From Knufia peltigerae (Eukaryota; Ascomycota; Eurotiomycetes; Chaetothyriales; Trichomeriaceae), in contig JAPDRN010000034.1 in NCBI GenBank assembly GCA_030247855.1, positions 218,953-282,952 of the forward strand: a stretch of 64,000 nucleotides of DNA, in the 5' to 3' direction. Each line of letters opens with the position of its first letter. Within the stretch, counting starts at the first letter, position 1. Positions 47,175-57,982 of this stretch are shown one piece after another. Both the position numbers and the translations under genes were made by a program. Below the pieces are notes generated by a model. The model saw only the letters and a list, made by a program, of their open reading frames with translations, was not told where the DNA came from and made no database searches.

Positions 47175-49409
47175 TCAGACGATATTGACGTCGAAAATGG
47201 CATTCCTCCAACCTCCACCGGTCTCTTCGTTTTCCTCCACGGTCTCCTCGGCCCTCAGGGCTTCATCGTGCCACATCTTGACCAGACTGCCGGGGGTGTA
47301 GACGTCCTTGAAGACGCCGCGCGTGGGGGCGTCGACGCCGATCCTGGTGTAGAGATCCGGATCCTCCGCGGGCGTGAGGCGCGCCGCGACGGCCTTGAGG
47401 AAAGTCACGACGTCCCGAGGGTCGGCGACGCGGGTGGCCCGCAGCCGTTCGCGGGCAAAGACCAACTCCCGGTTCATGGCCCTGAGGCCCTCGACGATCT
47501 TCTCGGCTATGGTCTTCTCCAGGGAGCGACGGACGAGGTGCTTCAACAGGGGCTTGAACAGCCACCCCAGCCAGGACAGCTTGGACTTGCGGAGATCGTA
47601 GTCGAGTTTGTGGATGTGGACCCGGACGCCGCGGAGGGTCAGGATCTGTTCGAGGCGCTCCCGGCCGATCTCGAGGTCCAGGGAGATGTCGATGCCTCTC
47701 TCGTCGAGATAGAAGCTCGCGATCCCCTCGTCGGCAAAACGGACCAGCCCTGCGTGGCCGCGGATCCAGAACCCGAGATCCTGTGCCGCAACGCTGAGAC
47801 CGTTGACGGTTATGGTCATCTGCGAGGTGGTGTTCGACACGGTCTTTTTGGAGTGTGTCTTGCGAATCTCGAGGTCGTTCTTGGTCGAGACGAGGAGACG
47901 GTAGGGGAGGAAGGAGGTCGAATTGACGTTGCGACCTGGCTCGAGGATGAGATTCTCGAGGAGCAGGTCCATCTCCGGCACGGAAACTTCGACGCGAGGT
48001 ATGGGCAAGTATTGAACGCTGCGGATCAGCAATGGGAGGAAGATGTGGATGGAATCGGTGATCAGGTCTGGGTTCATGACACGGTTGGGCGGAGACAGGG
48101 CGTTGTAGATGCGGCGGGTAGCTAGAAGCAGACCGTTGACATCCTTGTCTTCCATGACCGAGTTGATGGTAACTTGAGCCTGTCGAAGTAATTTGTCAAA
48201 GTCGGTTCGGAATTCAGAGTCATGGCCCAACTTGGCAGATTTGTCCTTGAGCTCGTCCAGCTTCTTATCAGCATTGTCGAAAAACTCTGGGTCGGTGAAC
48301 ATCCGTTGCACGGTGTTGCCAACGTCGACCATGAAATCTTCAAATTGAGGATCGGACCTGGCATGGCTGAGGACTTTGTTCCAGTCTTGTTCGAGTCGCT
48401 CCCATTGCTCGCGATCGCCGAAGCTGCTCATCAGATCCCAAAAGTTGCGTATCGCGCGATCCAACGCCGGATTGGTATGAACATCCTCTTGCGCAGTCGA
48501 TATGGCCGCATCAGCAACTCGGGAATATGCGATGGCATATCTCTGGATCAGCTTGGAAATGGTGGACACCGAGTCGTGATAATCGGTCCTGCTCTTCAGG
48601 TTGAGGACAGCTTGTTTGAGGCGATACAGTAGCGTGTCGCTCTGATCACTGCCAATGTGCTCTTTGGCGCTCACAACGGTATCTGTCCCAACCTTTTTCA
48701 ACTGCGAGGCAATCTCATCCGTCGCTCTCTGTGCCGTTTCCTCCACATCCTCCTTGGACGGTTGGATGCGTTCATCAGCGCCTGGCTTGGAAATGGCCTG
48801 TTCCTCCTCGGCAGACAGCTCGAGTTGCTTGCCAGTCTTCTCGGCCACTTCTGACAAGGAAAAGGCGGTGTCCGCAAGCACCTCTCTTCCTATAGTGGCA
48901 ACATCATTGACAAATAACCGGAAATCCGAGTTGGTGAGGAGGAGGCTGCCGACAGTCCGGAAGCTTTGGTATGCTGCTTGGGCGTCGGCCCTGGCTTTGA
49001 CTTTGGAGGCCGAATGCGAGATGTCGTTGACGTCCAGGGAGATTCGAGATTTCGTCAGGTACCAAATGAAGTCTTGAATCTGGTCATCGCTATTTTTGTG
49101 CTGTAGAAGCTGAATGAATATCTTCAACCACGTTCGACAATTTCGAATTAGGGCGCGGCCAGAGTCGCTGAGCTCACGATTATTTGGACTGAGGAGGTCG
49201 GATGCGAGGAGGGTTCGGAGGTTGACTATGGTCTGTTCATTGGATGGCATGTATCCCTTTGATAGAGCTCTTAGCATTTGATAAGTGTGGATTTTCTGAT
49301 GAAGAGCCCTTTCACGAGCAGTGTCGTCCTCGTAGCGAGGTAACAATGGGGTCGTGTCATCTGCCCTGTTTTTACGGCCAAAGCCGCAGCAGGACGCGAT
49401 GAAAGACAT
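47175..49409 (-). CDS. HAM1-like protein (HAM1 N- and C-terminal domains, BPI/LBP-like fold)
   Basis: Single exon, 744 residues. The N-terminus (MSFIASCCGFGRKN) has cysteines and a TTPLLPRYEDD motif typical of this fungal family. The N-terminal helical domain (about 20-480) contains repeated EFRTDFDKLL / QFEDFMVDVGNTV-type segments, and the C-terminal domain (about 560-720) contains SFYLDERGIDISLDLEIG and LRGVRVHIHKLDYDLRKSK, which resemble the bactericidal-permeability/lipid-transfer fold. Family proteins were named from a Neurospora hyphal-fusion (ham) mutant; the biochemical role is not well established. The paired Cys-Cys near the N-terminus could be lipid-modified, which is my inference. 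The opposite strand is open for 368 codons over the GC-rich 3' half, but that is a shadow. Confidence 0.8.
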   Translation of the reverse strand: MSFIASCCGFGRKNRADDTTPLLPRYEDDTARERALHQKIHTYQMLRALSKGYMPSNEQTIVNLRTLLASDLLSPNNRELSDSGRALIRNCRTWLKIFIQLLQHKNSDDQIQDFIWYLTKSRISLDVNDISHSASKVKARADAQAAYQSFRTVGSLLLTNSDFRLFVNDVATIGREVLADTAFSLSEVAEKTGKQLELSAEEEQAISKPGADERIQPSKEDVEETAQRATDEIASQLKKVGTDTVVSAKEHIGSDQSDTLLYRLKQAVLNLKSRTDYHDSVSTISKLIQRYAIAYSRVADAAISTAQEDVHTNPALDRAIRNFWDLMSSFGDREQWERLEQDWNKVLSHARSDPQFEDFMVDVGNTVQRMFTDPEFFDNADKKLDELKDKSAKLGHDSEFRTDFDKLLRQAQVTINSVMEDKDVNGLLLATRRIYNALSPPNRVMNPDLITDSIHIFLPLLIRSVQYLPIPRVEVSVPEMDLLLENLILEPGRNVNSTSFLPYRLLVSTKNDLEIRKTHSKKTVSNTTSQMTITVNGLSVAAQDLGFWIRGHAGLVRFADEGIASFYLDERGIDISLDLEIGRERLEQILTLRGVRVHIHKLDYDLRKSKLSWLGWLFKPLLKHLVRRSLEKTIAEKIVEGLRAMNRELVFARERLRATRVADPRDVVTFLKAVAARLTPAEDPDLYTRIGVDAPTRGVFKDVYTPGSLVKMWHDEALRAEETVEENEETGGGWRNAIFDVNIV

Positions 49410-51794
49410 GGTATCAATGCCTCAACCAGGAGGATGTGTAGTATCGACGACTCGAATGATCAAACAAGACTTCACAAATGGTGCGAGTAGGCACCCATCT
49501 CATTGAGTCCTACGCAATAGTGACAGAATCGACTTGGAGCAACAAACTGCGGAGGTTCGTTGAAGCTGCTGCGTTGCCCTGCCATGTGAAACGTCATTAT
49601 TCTCAGCCAATGAGCCGAGGCCACAGGTAAAGCGCCTGATAAGCTGGAATGGAGCACGAATCCGCGCCAGTCATTGAGGTCATTCAATTAATTAATAGGC
49701 ACCTTATTGTAGGTATGTTAGCAGGGATGAATCGCCTTTGGTAGCGAGAAATACCACAGTACAAGTGTTCAAACGCATTGCGGCATTTAACCTCAGCCTT
49801 GTGCGACTGTGACCACGGTGCTGACGAGGCTGTCCAGATGACCCAGTTGTTTCAACTTATTTATCACTTCTGGCACTTTACAGTACTAAATACTTTGTCC
49901 ACTACGGACTATGTCGCGTTTCCTTTCATGCGGGCTGGGCTTGCTTTCCTTTACCCATCACGAAACTTCAAACAGGAAGGTCAAAACGACAGCGGGGTTT
50001 CCTGCTTCTTAACTGGATTGTCCGTGTTCTCCGTACAATACCTTAGTTTTCGGATCCTTGTACCCGCACGGAGGATACTCGCTGAAACTCGGCATTATAC
50101 TTCGTACTCGGGACTCTGTTAAAGTAGGTTTATTGATTGCATTGAATCACAGACAGATGCTCCATAGCGCTGTTGTCAAAGGCTCTCAACAATTTTCTTC
50201 AACTTCATGCACAGGACTTTCCCATGCACCTTCTCCGCACTTGACGGTCTCACCAAATTTCAACCTACGGAGAAACAGCTCGAGTTCCTGCATAAGCGGA
50301 TGCACCACGAATATACGGGATTCATGCTACCTCGTACTTTTGAGTATGGGGGAAGCGGACAGTGGGTCACACGACCATCTTCACGATGACAATCCGGAAG
50401 ACATCTTGACCGCCTACAATACGGAGTACGGAGTACGGAGCAGAGAATCTGTGCATGGCGTCGCAGCCTTATCCGGGTGGCCTTCGCACCGAGTGGTTTT
50501 CCACTGAAAAAGATCTCTTAGACGGAAATTGATCAGCCTGAGACGATTAGTCTAGAGGTGTGCTAATATGCTCCCTAGCCATGGCCACATGTCCAGGAGC
50601 TGTTGGAGAAAGACGCGTTTGTTTGGAGCACAGAGAAGTATACTGCTTGGGGAGTGACCCGGACATGTTTTTTACTGTTCTCGCACTGTACTCCTTTCGC
50701 CGTCGAGAGTTCTTCAGTTTTCCTCGAACACGAGCGGATATCCGCCGTGGGTTTCGGCTGATCCCAGGAGTGTAAAGCCTCGCAGTTGAAAAAATATAGT
50801 CCGGCTGCTTCGTGTGTCTCGCGTGCACAGTCGTAACCCACCGATCGGTGTCCGGGCATGACACTGGGATGGCAATTGGGGGCGAGTCTCTCACACAGTC
50901 TCACCAGCACGTCGGACTCTGAGACCGAGCTTGTAAGAGCGGACAAGCTAAAAAGGGGAGCCAGAGCCGCCTAAATGGCGAAGCTTTACGTGTGCTTTGC
51001 CCCATTGAGGTAGGGAGGCTACAGCTTAGTGACATCAGGCACAGGGATCTTGGGCTGTGTGAATATGTACAGGATATAAGCGTGCCTAACAAGACCCCGA
51101 GCCTACTGGAGGCACCTAAAATGAGCAGGGGAAAGCCCTATTGGACTGTCGTACTCCGTATGAACGAACCTAGGCGAGAACCCTGCATAGCCGTCCGCCC
51201 ATTCCCATGTTTCTACGGAGTACAGTAGCTATTTGCGGAGGAAATCTGCCATCTCCCGGGTCTTGTTTAGCTGATGTCCGGCCGTCTCCAGTCACTCTAC
51301 GCTCCATCGCATTGGCTGTTTGCGCCCTGTGATTCATCGTCGCTCAAAAAAAAAAAGTTGAGATGCTTCTCTCCCTTTCAAGCCTCACAACGTTCTCCCG
51401 AACTCAGACTTTACAGTATCTCTCACGGGCCACGGATCTCACGTCTTTCGCTCACCGTTCTCTTCAGCCCCTGTCAGAACATTTTATTCCCTCTTGTCTC
51501 ATTGGTGACACTTTCCCTGTGTGACTCTTAACCCTGGTGTCGTTTCCTTTTCTCGTCACGGTCTCTCCTCCTTCAACATCTTTCCCTCACCCGGTTTCAC
51601 CCATAGTCTGACCCATAATATTCTATACAATCTCTTGGTTTTGTCCTCCGGCACATAAATTGTATCCTCACCTGCACTCCACTGTTGCGCCCGGGCATCG
51701 AAATCCAGACCAGTGGCATCGGATCCTGCACCGTTGTCCCTTCGTCGGAGAACCACATAAGATAGCTCCCTGCCTCCGATACCCAATTCTCCAT
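49410..51794. promoter_or_regulatory. Long divergent intergenic region, HAM1-like / malic enzyme
   Basis: At 2385 bp this is the largest gene-free interval in the window. It carries a triple tandem of TACGGAG(TA) at 50420-50440 and further copies near 51150 and 51214. From about 51250 to 51660 the + strand is pyrimidine-rich, as expected for the malic enzyme leader. Short ORFs on both strands show no recognisable domain. Confidence 0.45.
50420..50440. repeat. Tandem TACGGAG unit, three copies
   Basis: Three copies of the word TACGGAG stand in tandem with a 7-nt period, the last followed by CAG. The same word occurs singly in many other gaps of the window. Confidence 0.7.
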
Positions 51795-53666
51795 ATGCTC
51801 TACAAACTCTCAAGACACTCCAAGTCGAGGACCAACCTCATTAACCTCGTCCACTCCGCCAACATGACTACCAGTACAACAACCCAGGCTCCTGTTGCCC
51901 ATAACGTGGGCAGTCTCGCCGCCGTCACATCTCCCACCACTGCTCATCTTCCCGCACACCACAAACCCAAGCACAACGCTCCGGCAGCACACGTGCCCAA
52001 CAGAGCGGCACATTTCGACACCTCCCTCTCCATTCCAGTCCGCAAATATCTCCAGACCTATGGTCTAACTCCTCCTCGCGCCGAGAGCTATGAAGTCCAA
52101 AAGAAGAGGTGTCTGGCTCAATTGGCATTGAAAACCACAGACATCGAGAGATTTCTGTACCTGAGCACTCTGAGATACAACAATGTCCACCTCTTTTACA
52201 GATTGCTCACGGACCACTTCACCGAGCTGACTCCCCTGGTTTACACCCCTGTGGTCGGAGAGGCCTGCCAGAGATGGTCAGAAATCTACCAGCAGCCTGA
52301 AGGAATGTACCTCAGTTTCGAGGATAAAGGACATCTTTCAACCATTATACAGAACTGGCCCCAGCAGAATGTAGAGATCACCGTCGTCACCGACGGATCC
52401 AGGATCCTGGGCCTGGGTGACCTCGGAGTGGGCGGCATGGGTATTCCCATCGGCAAGTTGGCTCTGTATACTGGCTGTGCTGGTATCCGACCGGAAGGTA
52501 CTCTGCCCTTGACAATTGACCTTGGAACCAGCAACAAGGCCCTTCACGAAGACCCGTTGTACATGGGGAGCCGCCGAGACAAAGTCACCCAGGCAGAGGA
52601 AATCGAATTCCTTGACGAACTGATGGCGGCCTTGAAAGAACGCTGGCCTGACATTGTGATCCAGTTCGAGGATTGGAAGAATCCTTTCCCATCTCTGGAA
52701 CGCTATCGACAAGACTATGCCATGTTCAATGACGACATCCAAGGAACCGGTGCTGTCATCATGGGCGGCATTATTGGTGCCGTGAAGCAGTCAGGCACTG
52801 CACCCAAAGATCACCGAGCTGTCTTCCTGGGCTCTGGCTCCGCTGGCGTGGGCGTCGCCAAGCAGATTGTTGACTACTTTGTGCATGAAGGCCTGACTGA
52901 AGACGAGGCCAAGTCCTGCTTCTGGCTCGTCGACAGCAAAGGCCTTGTAACGCAAGATCGTGGCGACAAGCTTGCTGAGCACAAGATTTACTTCTCAAGG
53001 ACAGATAACAATGGCCAACAGTTCAAGAATCTGGACGAGGTCATCGAGTATGTCAAGCCAACCATTATCATGGGTCTCAGCACCATCGGCGGCGCCTTCA
53101 CCCCGGAGATCCTGCAAAAGATGGCCAAGTGGAATGAAAGACCAATCATCTTCCCACTTTCCAACCCGTCCTCCAAGTCGGAGTGCACGTTCGAGGAAGC
53201 AATTGTCCACACCGAAGGTCGTGCTCTGTTTGCGTCAGGCTCGCCCTTCCAGCCCGTTATGTACAACGGAAAGATGTATCATGGTGGTCAGGGAAACAAC
53301 ATGTACGTTTTCCCTGGCATTGGTCTTGGTACCATTCTTTCCAAGTCGGTACAAGTGACGCAGGGCATGATCTATGCTTCTGGTGAAGCAGTTCCAACTA
53401 TGATTACTGAGGAAGAAAAGCAACTTGCTCTCTTGTATCCTTCCGTTACTCGCATTCGTGATGTCAGTGCCCGTGTAGCACTGCACGTCATTCGTGCCGC
53501 GCAGAAGGACAATGTCGACCGTCTACACCACTTGCGAGAGATGGATGATGCGACTTTGGAAGCCTGGATCAAGGACAAGATGTATGACCCCCACAAAGAG
53601 ACACAGGAACTCGAGGATGAGGTGCGCGAGCTTGTGCAGGATTTCTCTGCGACTCCACGACTGTAG
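51795..53666 (+). CDS. mae1: NAD(P)-dependent malic enzyme, probably mitochondrial
   Basis: Oxidatively decarboxylates malate to pyruvate, linking the TCA cycle to pyruvate and NAD(P)H supply. Single exon; 623 residues from the ATG at 51795 or 600 from 51864. The 23 extra residues (MLYKLSRHSKSRTNLINLVH) are basic, amphipathic and acid-free, so a mitochondrial presequence is likely. The malic domain shows RNNVHLFYRLL-like RYNNVHLFYRLLTDH, YTPVVGEACQRWSEI, VTDGSRILGLGDLGVGGMGI and GKLALYTGCAGIRP. The dinucleotide-binding domain shows FNDDIQGTGAV, FLGSGSAGVGVAKQI, IIMGLSTIGGAFTPEIL, FPLSNPSSKSECTFEEA and GSPFQPV. The frame is open further upstream to 51660 but that part is low in similarity. NAD versus NADP preference cannot be read off with confidence. 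Confidence 0.95.
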   Translation: MLYKLSRHSKSRTNLINLVHSANMTTSTTTQAPVAHNVGSLAAVTSPTTAHLPAHHKPKHNAPAAHVPNRAAHFDTSLSIPVRKYLQTYGLTPPRAESYEVQKKRCLAQLALKTTDIERFLYLSTLRYNNVHLFYRLLTDHFTELTPLVYTPVVGEACQRWSEIYQQPEGMYLSFEDKGHLSTIIQNWPQQNVEITVVTDGSRILGLGDLGVGGMGIPIGKLALYTGCAGIRPEGTLPLTIDLGTSNKALHEDPLYMGSRRDKVTQAEEIEFLDELMAALKERWPDIVIQFEDWKNPFPSLERYRQDYAMFNDDIQGTGAVIMGGIIGAVKQSGTAPKDHRAVFLGSGSAGVGVAKQIVDYFVHEGLTEDEAKSCFWLVDSKGLVTQDRGDKLAEHKIYFSRTDNNGQQFKNLDEVIEYVKPTIIMGLSTIGGAFTPEILQKMAKWNERPIIFPLSNPSSKSECTFEEAIVHTEGRALFASGSPFQPVMYNGKMYHGGQGNNMYVFPGIGLGTILSKSVQVTQGMIYASGEAVPTMITEEEKQLALLYPSVTRIRDVSARVALHVIRAAQKDNVDRLHHLREMDDATLEAWIKDKMYDPHKETQELEDEVRELVQDFSATPRL

Positions 53667-54335
53667 ATTGTTGCGATGCAGATGTAATAGCTTTATGGGA
53701 TACCCTTTTTACTAGTTGCTGGATGAATTAGCGGCGGGACCTGAACGGTATTGCTATATTAAAATCTCATTGTTGTTACACATCCCAAGCATAGTACAGT
53801 GAATCTGTCGTAGTTACGAAAGTACTATATAGTTCGCAGAGTCTTCTTGACGAGTACGGAGTATGTGCTTGCTGACCATCAGCTAGCGAAACGCTCAATG
53901 ATGTGCGACCTGTCAAGGTTGCCTGGGCAACGCACGATAAGGGGAACTAGTGTGATGGCGGCAAAGATTCCATTCCCTGCGCTGCCCGAAGAGCGAAGTT
54001 GTTCCACGTTACTCGTACTCGTTGCATGTGGACGCGCTCACACTCACTTGGAATAATTTGAAGTTCTTCATCACTGCGACTTACAACTAGATCGCTTCCT
54101 GTCATCCAGGCATCTAGACTGTGACTGCTGACCACGACAACGTATTGAAAAGAGTTGCAGGTAAGTTCATGAGCCGTGGCCATAGAAACGCCGCACCCTC
54201 CATCACATCACAGTTTCAATAAGTGTGACACTTTGACCAACAACCTGGAATGCTCTATAGGAATCACACAAGCTGGCATCCGAATAAACCCTCAGACTAC
54301 CGCGATCTCTCTCTCGAACCGAGACCATCGTCCAA
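53667..54335. other. Intergenic region, malic enzyme 3' flank and MOB1 promoter
   Basis: This 669-bp gap contains a GTACGGAGTATG word near 53854 and no recognisable gene. The last 100 bases before MOB1 are pyrimidine-rich. Confidence 0.4.
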
Positions 54336-55442
54336 ATGGCCTCACTGCTCACTACAATGTACGAATTTCTGAAACCTGCTCCCTCATACCCTCCGCAGCC
54401 CCTCAACCCTCACTTGACATTCAAGCAATCCTCTTCATGTATCACAGTCAACACCTTCACTTGTTACGGCGGCAGCGAGCCCAACTCATCACCGTGCTCA
54501 TCGCCCTGCACGCCCTCTCGCGCCGCACAACTCCTGCGTCAAGGGTTGACTTCCTCTCCTGTATCGCATATTGACTCTCCATCATCTAGCAATGCCCGAA
54601 CACGGGGCCAGTTCAAGCCACAGCGTACCAACAAAGGCACGACGAGTTACCAATTACGACAGTTTGCCGAAGCGACCTTGGGAAGCGGTAGCCTGCGGAA
54701 GGCGGTCAAACTGCCAGAGGGCGAAGATTTGAACGAATGGCTCGCGGTCAATGGTATATTTCCCCCCCCCCCCCCCGAGGATTTTTGCTGGATATGGGAA
54801 GACTAAACTCATCGTATAGTGGTCGACTTTTACAATCAGATCAACCTGCTCTATGGATCAATCACAGAGTTCTGCTCGCCGCAGTCCTGTCCCGAGATGA
54901 AAGCCACAGATGAGTATGTCTGTCTTTGTCGCTGGTGTCTGGAAACATGTTCCTCGCTAGAGGCTTCACTACCTTTTTTTCGATCATATGTTCGATAAGA
55001 ATATGAAACGAAAATAGATCGAAAGAAACGTCAGAGAAACTAACGTATGGTCTTCAGATTCGAATACCTCTGGCAAGACGCCGCGACAGGCTATCCCAAA
55101 CCTACAAAGATGCCCGCTCCAGAATACATTGAACACCTCATGACGTGGGTACAATCCAACGTCGACAATGAATCCACCTTCCCGTCCCGTATCGGCGTCC
55201 CATTCCCGAAACACTTCCCCAGCACGGTACGACAACTGTTCAAGCGACTCTACCGAGTCTACGCGCACATCTATTGTCACCACTACCAGGTCATCGTGCA
55301 TTTGGGTCTCGAACCGCACTTGAACACCAGCTTCAAACATTACGTCTTGTTCATCGATGAGCATGGGCTCGAGAAGGGCGGCGGCAAAGACTACTGGGGC
55401 CCACTGGGCGATCTGGTCGAGAGTATGTTGAAGAGTGATTAG
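54336..55442 (+). CDS. mob1: MOB1, activator of NDR/LATS kinases
   Basis: Co-activator of the Dbf2/Sid2 kinase in the mitotic exit and septation initiation network. Four exons, 54336-54358, 54590-54753, 54820-54913 and 55058-55442, give 221 residues, the normal size. The first join yields [19 protein letters not shown], matching the family N-terminus; leaving that 231-nt intron in adds 77 in-frame residues of no recognised similarity. Motifs follow: [71 protein letters not shown], the zinc ligands expected in C-x4-C and H-x4-H positions (CSPQSC, HIYCHHY) and [13 protein letters not shown]. The second intron (66 nt) contains a run of 15 C. Confidence 0.94.
54762..54776 (+). repeat. C15 homopolymer inside MOB1 intron 2
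   Basis: Fifteen consecutive C residues start nine bases after the exon-intron border at 54753/54754, inside a 66-nt intron. Confidence 0.75.
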
Positions 55443-56573
55443 GGATTCAACTTTGGGACTTGACAAGACACAGACACGAGGACATTGGGGACAATGGTTA
55501 CGAAACTGGGGCAATTCTAAGTGTATGAGATTTGGGGGCGTCATTGGTTTGGAGAAGGTTTCAAGGTTTCAGCATCAAGCAGCAGCATACATACATACTC
55601 TATGCCTATGTCTGTGGAGATTTGTGTCGGCGATCCGGGAGGCGTGTCTTTTCTTTGGTTCTTGACGCTGTGAAACTGGGTTATGTTTTCTCGAGTTCGG
55701 ATGAAGACGTCGTCCGTGTCGCATGGATTCGGTCTCATGGATAGACAGAAAGAGAGCTGCTTTCCTTTCGGGCCAAAGGAAAAAACGTTTACTCCGTAAT
55801 GATGGCGAGGAGGGCCGGGGACGCCACCTACTAGAGCTTGCTACAACATCGTAGGTAAATCTAATGATTGTATGGCGTCTTCTTTTTTTTTCCTCCACCA
55901 CACACACACACACTCTCTCTCCCTTTGTTCATCGTAGCGGTGCGGCGGCCCCCAAGGGACAATTTGTCTTCCGAACTCAGGGTTACGAACGTGTATAGAT
56001 GTGTACCTGCAAGTGCGAGTGAGGTAGGTACCTTCCTAGGGCAGTAGGGAGGTGGTCAACGTGATTGACTTGCGAAGAAAAGAGAAAGAGAGAGAGGTTA
56101 TTGCAACCGAGAAGTGCAAGGGCCAGGATATCAATCACATACTCCGTACTTCAACTTGGTTTCTCGGGGAGGGAGTGATTTTCAATTTTGGCGAACTCGC
56201 CACCTTAAAGTACTCGTCACTCCTACTTGCCATCTGTCGTGGTTGTTTTGTTCTTGTTTTTGTTTTTTGAATCTTTCTTTTTGTTTAAAAAAAAGAGAGA
56301 AAAAAAAAGAAAATCGTATCCAAACATCATTTCTTCAATTTTAGTTTTGATTTCGAAATGTCGAAACTCGCTTGGGTGCTTGCGACTGACTACCTCCTTA
56401 TGATATCGATCCCCACTTGTCACCCCATTCAATTCAAAACATCCACCTGTTTTTTCCCTTCTTTTTTGAAACAAGAGTGATAAAGGGAGAGAAACAAAGG
56501 CGTAGACCAGGCCGGAAAAGACCAACCCCAACCCCTCAAGTGTTCAGGATAACGACGACGAGGGCGGATATTG
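55443..56573. other. Convergent 3' intergenic region
   Basis: This 1131-bp gap lies between the stops of MOB1 and the Aly-like gene. It has CA and CT microsatellites near 55902-55922, A/T homopolymers near 56284-56310 and TACTCCGTA words near 55791 and 56142. No gene recognised. Confidence 0.4.
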
Positions 56574-57982
56574 CTAATATCCCCTTCTGTATCCCGAACC
56601 GAAACCACCTCGTCCACCTCGACCATCACTGTACATCCGCCCAGGCCCTCCTCGATGGTACATGCCGCCGGGGGGACCACCGCCGTACATGCCTCGCCCA
56701 GGCCCTCCTACGCCGTTGCCATAATGGGAGGGTCGAGAGTTGTAATTGTTGTTATTGTTGTAGGCGTTGTTGGCCTTGTTGGCGGTGTCGCGGTAGGACG
56801 AGGAGTTTGGACCTCTGTCGTCGCCCCGGCGGTCGTAGCGTTGATCTCTCTCCCGATCACGGTCACGCTCCCTGTCCCTATCTCGTTCTCGTTCCCGTTC
56901 TCGCTCTCTGTCTCGATCTCGATCCCTATCTCGGCGGTCGTCGTCTCTTCTGTCGTCGTAGTCGTCGCGTCTTCCATCACGGCTGTCAGAATCAGATTTG
57001 GCAGGTCGTCTGTCGCGTTCGCGGTCTCGATCGTCCTGTGCCAAAGGAACTTCACTTTCCATTTCAATGTCTTCCGTGCCATTGTCGTCACCGTGTTGGT
57101 CTGATGCCATTGCATCCGGTGGTAATGGGTCTGTATCGATGGCGTTCCCTGCTGGAAGGGGTGTAGGACCTGAACCGGACTGTTTCAAGTAGAGGTGTAG
57201 GATTCGCCCGTCGGCTCTCTGGTTGTTGTAGGTCGAAATCACCCTATCTGCGATGTGTCGTTCGGAAAAGATCATCTCCGCCACCACCGCAGGTGCGGTC
57301 GCCACGATACGACAGGACAGCATCCCGCTCGCGCCATTGTCGTCGATTGTTTCTCCTTGCAACGCCGATTCGATGTCTGCGGCCGTGGTGCCGGGCGCGA
57401 AATTGCTCGCCTCGACGGTAAAAGGTCCCGCTTTGCCTTTTATGCTGAGACCAAGACCAGAGCCTTTTGTACTACGACGTGAAGGCGTGACGATATTGGC
57501 CTGTTGCTGTGTCGTTTCGAGCGCAGAGGCGAGCCGTAACGCGCGTGCTTGTTGAGGGGTCGTGGAAGAGGGTCGAGAGGGCGTATTGTTTCTGGCCGAG
57601 GCGGTGCTCGCTACGGACGACGAGCGTTGTTGAGAAGAGGCCTAGCTTGGTCAGTAAAAGGTTTTGTACAGTTAGAACTTGTACTCGCGTAGGAGGGGGA
57701 AGTTTGAGAGTTTGTGTTTGGGTGGCGCATACCTTTGTGATTCTGCTGGCAAGGTCCGGTGTCCTCGTCGATACTTTGCTTGAACTACGGGAGTCGCCTC
57801 TGGTTTGTTTATTCCTGCCAAAAATCTCGTTGGCTAGCGCTTCGTTCTTCTTTCTCTGGCGGTCTAAAGTCAGGGTGGTCAGTTGGGGGGTGTGTGTGGG
57901 AGTGGTGATCTGCAAAACACGTTTGACACTGACCGGCTTGGATGATTGCATCGAAACTAACGACCCTCCTAGGGTCGGCCAT
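56574..57982 (-). CDS. Aly/REF (Yra1)-like RNA-binding protein with Arg/Asp and RGG tails
   Basis: Exons 57982..57934, 57863..57733 and 57641..56574 give 415 residues. The N-terminus MADPRRVVSFDAIIQADRQR resembles the UAP56-binding motif of mRNA export adaptors (hydrophobic-D-x-I-I-x2-D/N-R). A Ser/Thr-rich linker leads to a degenerate RRM-like fold at about 150-240 (GPFTVEASNFAPGTTAADIE, AEMIFSERHIADRVISTYNN). The C-terminal third has runs of alternating Arg with Asp or Glu, then an Asn-rich stretch, then Gly-rich RGG repeats ending GSGYRRGY. Such RD/RE plus RGG tails bind RNA and other splicing factors. A nuclear role in mRNA export or processing is likely; exact orthology to Yra1 is uncertain because the RNP motifs are weak. 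Confidence 0.65.

Noticed and set aside
47019..48125. 368-codon + strand ORF
   Set aside because: It lies entirely opposite the 3' half of the HAM1-like gene, is GC-rich there and encodes no recognisable motif; it is a shadow frame.
56417..57166. 249-codon + strand ORF
   Set aside because: Results from the repetitive RD/RE and RGG codons on the opposite strand.
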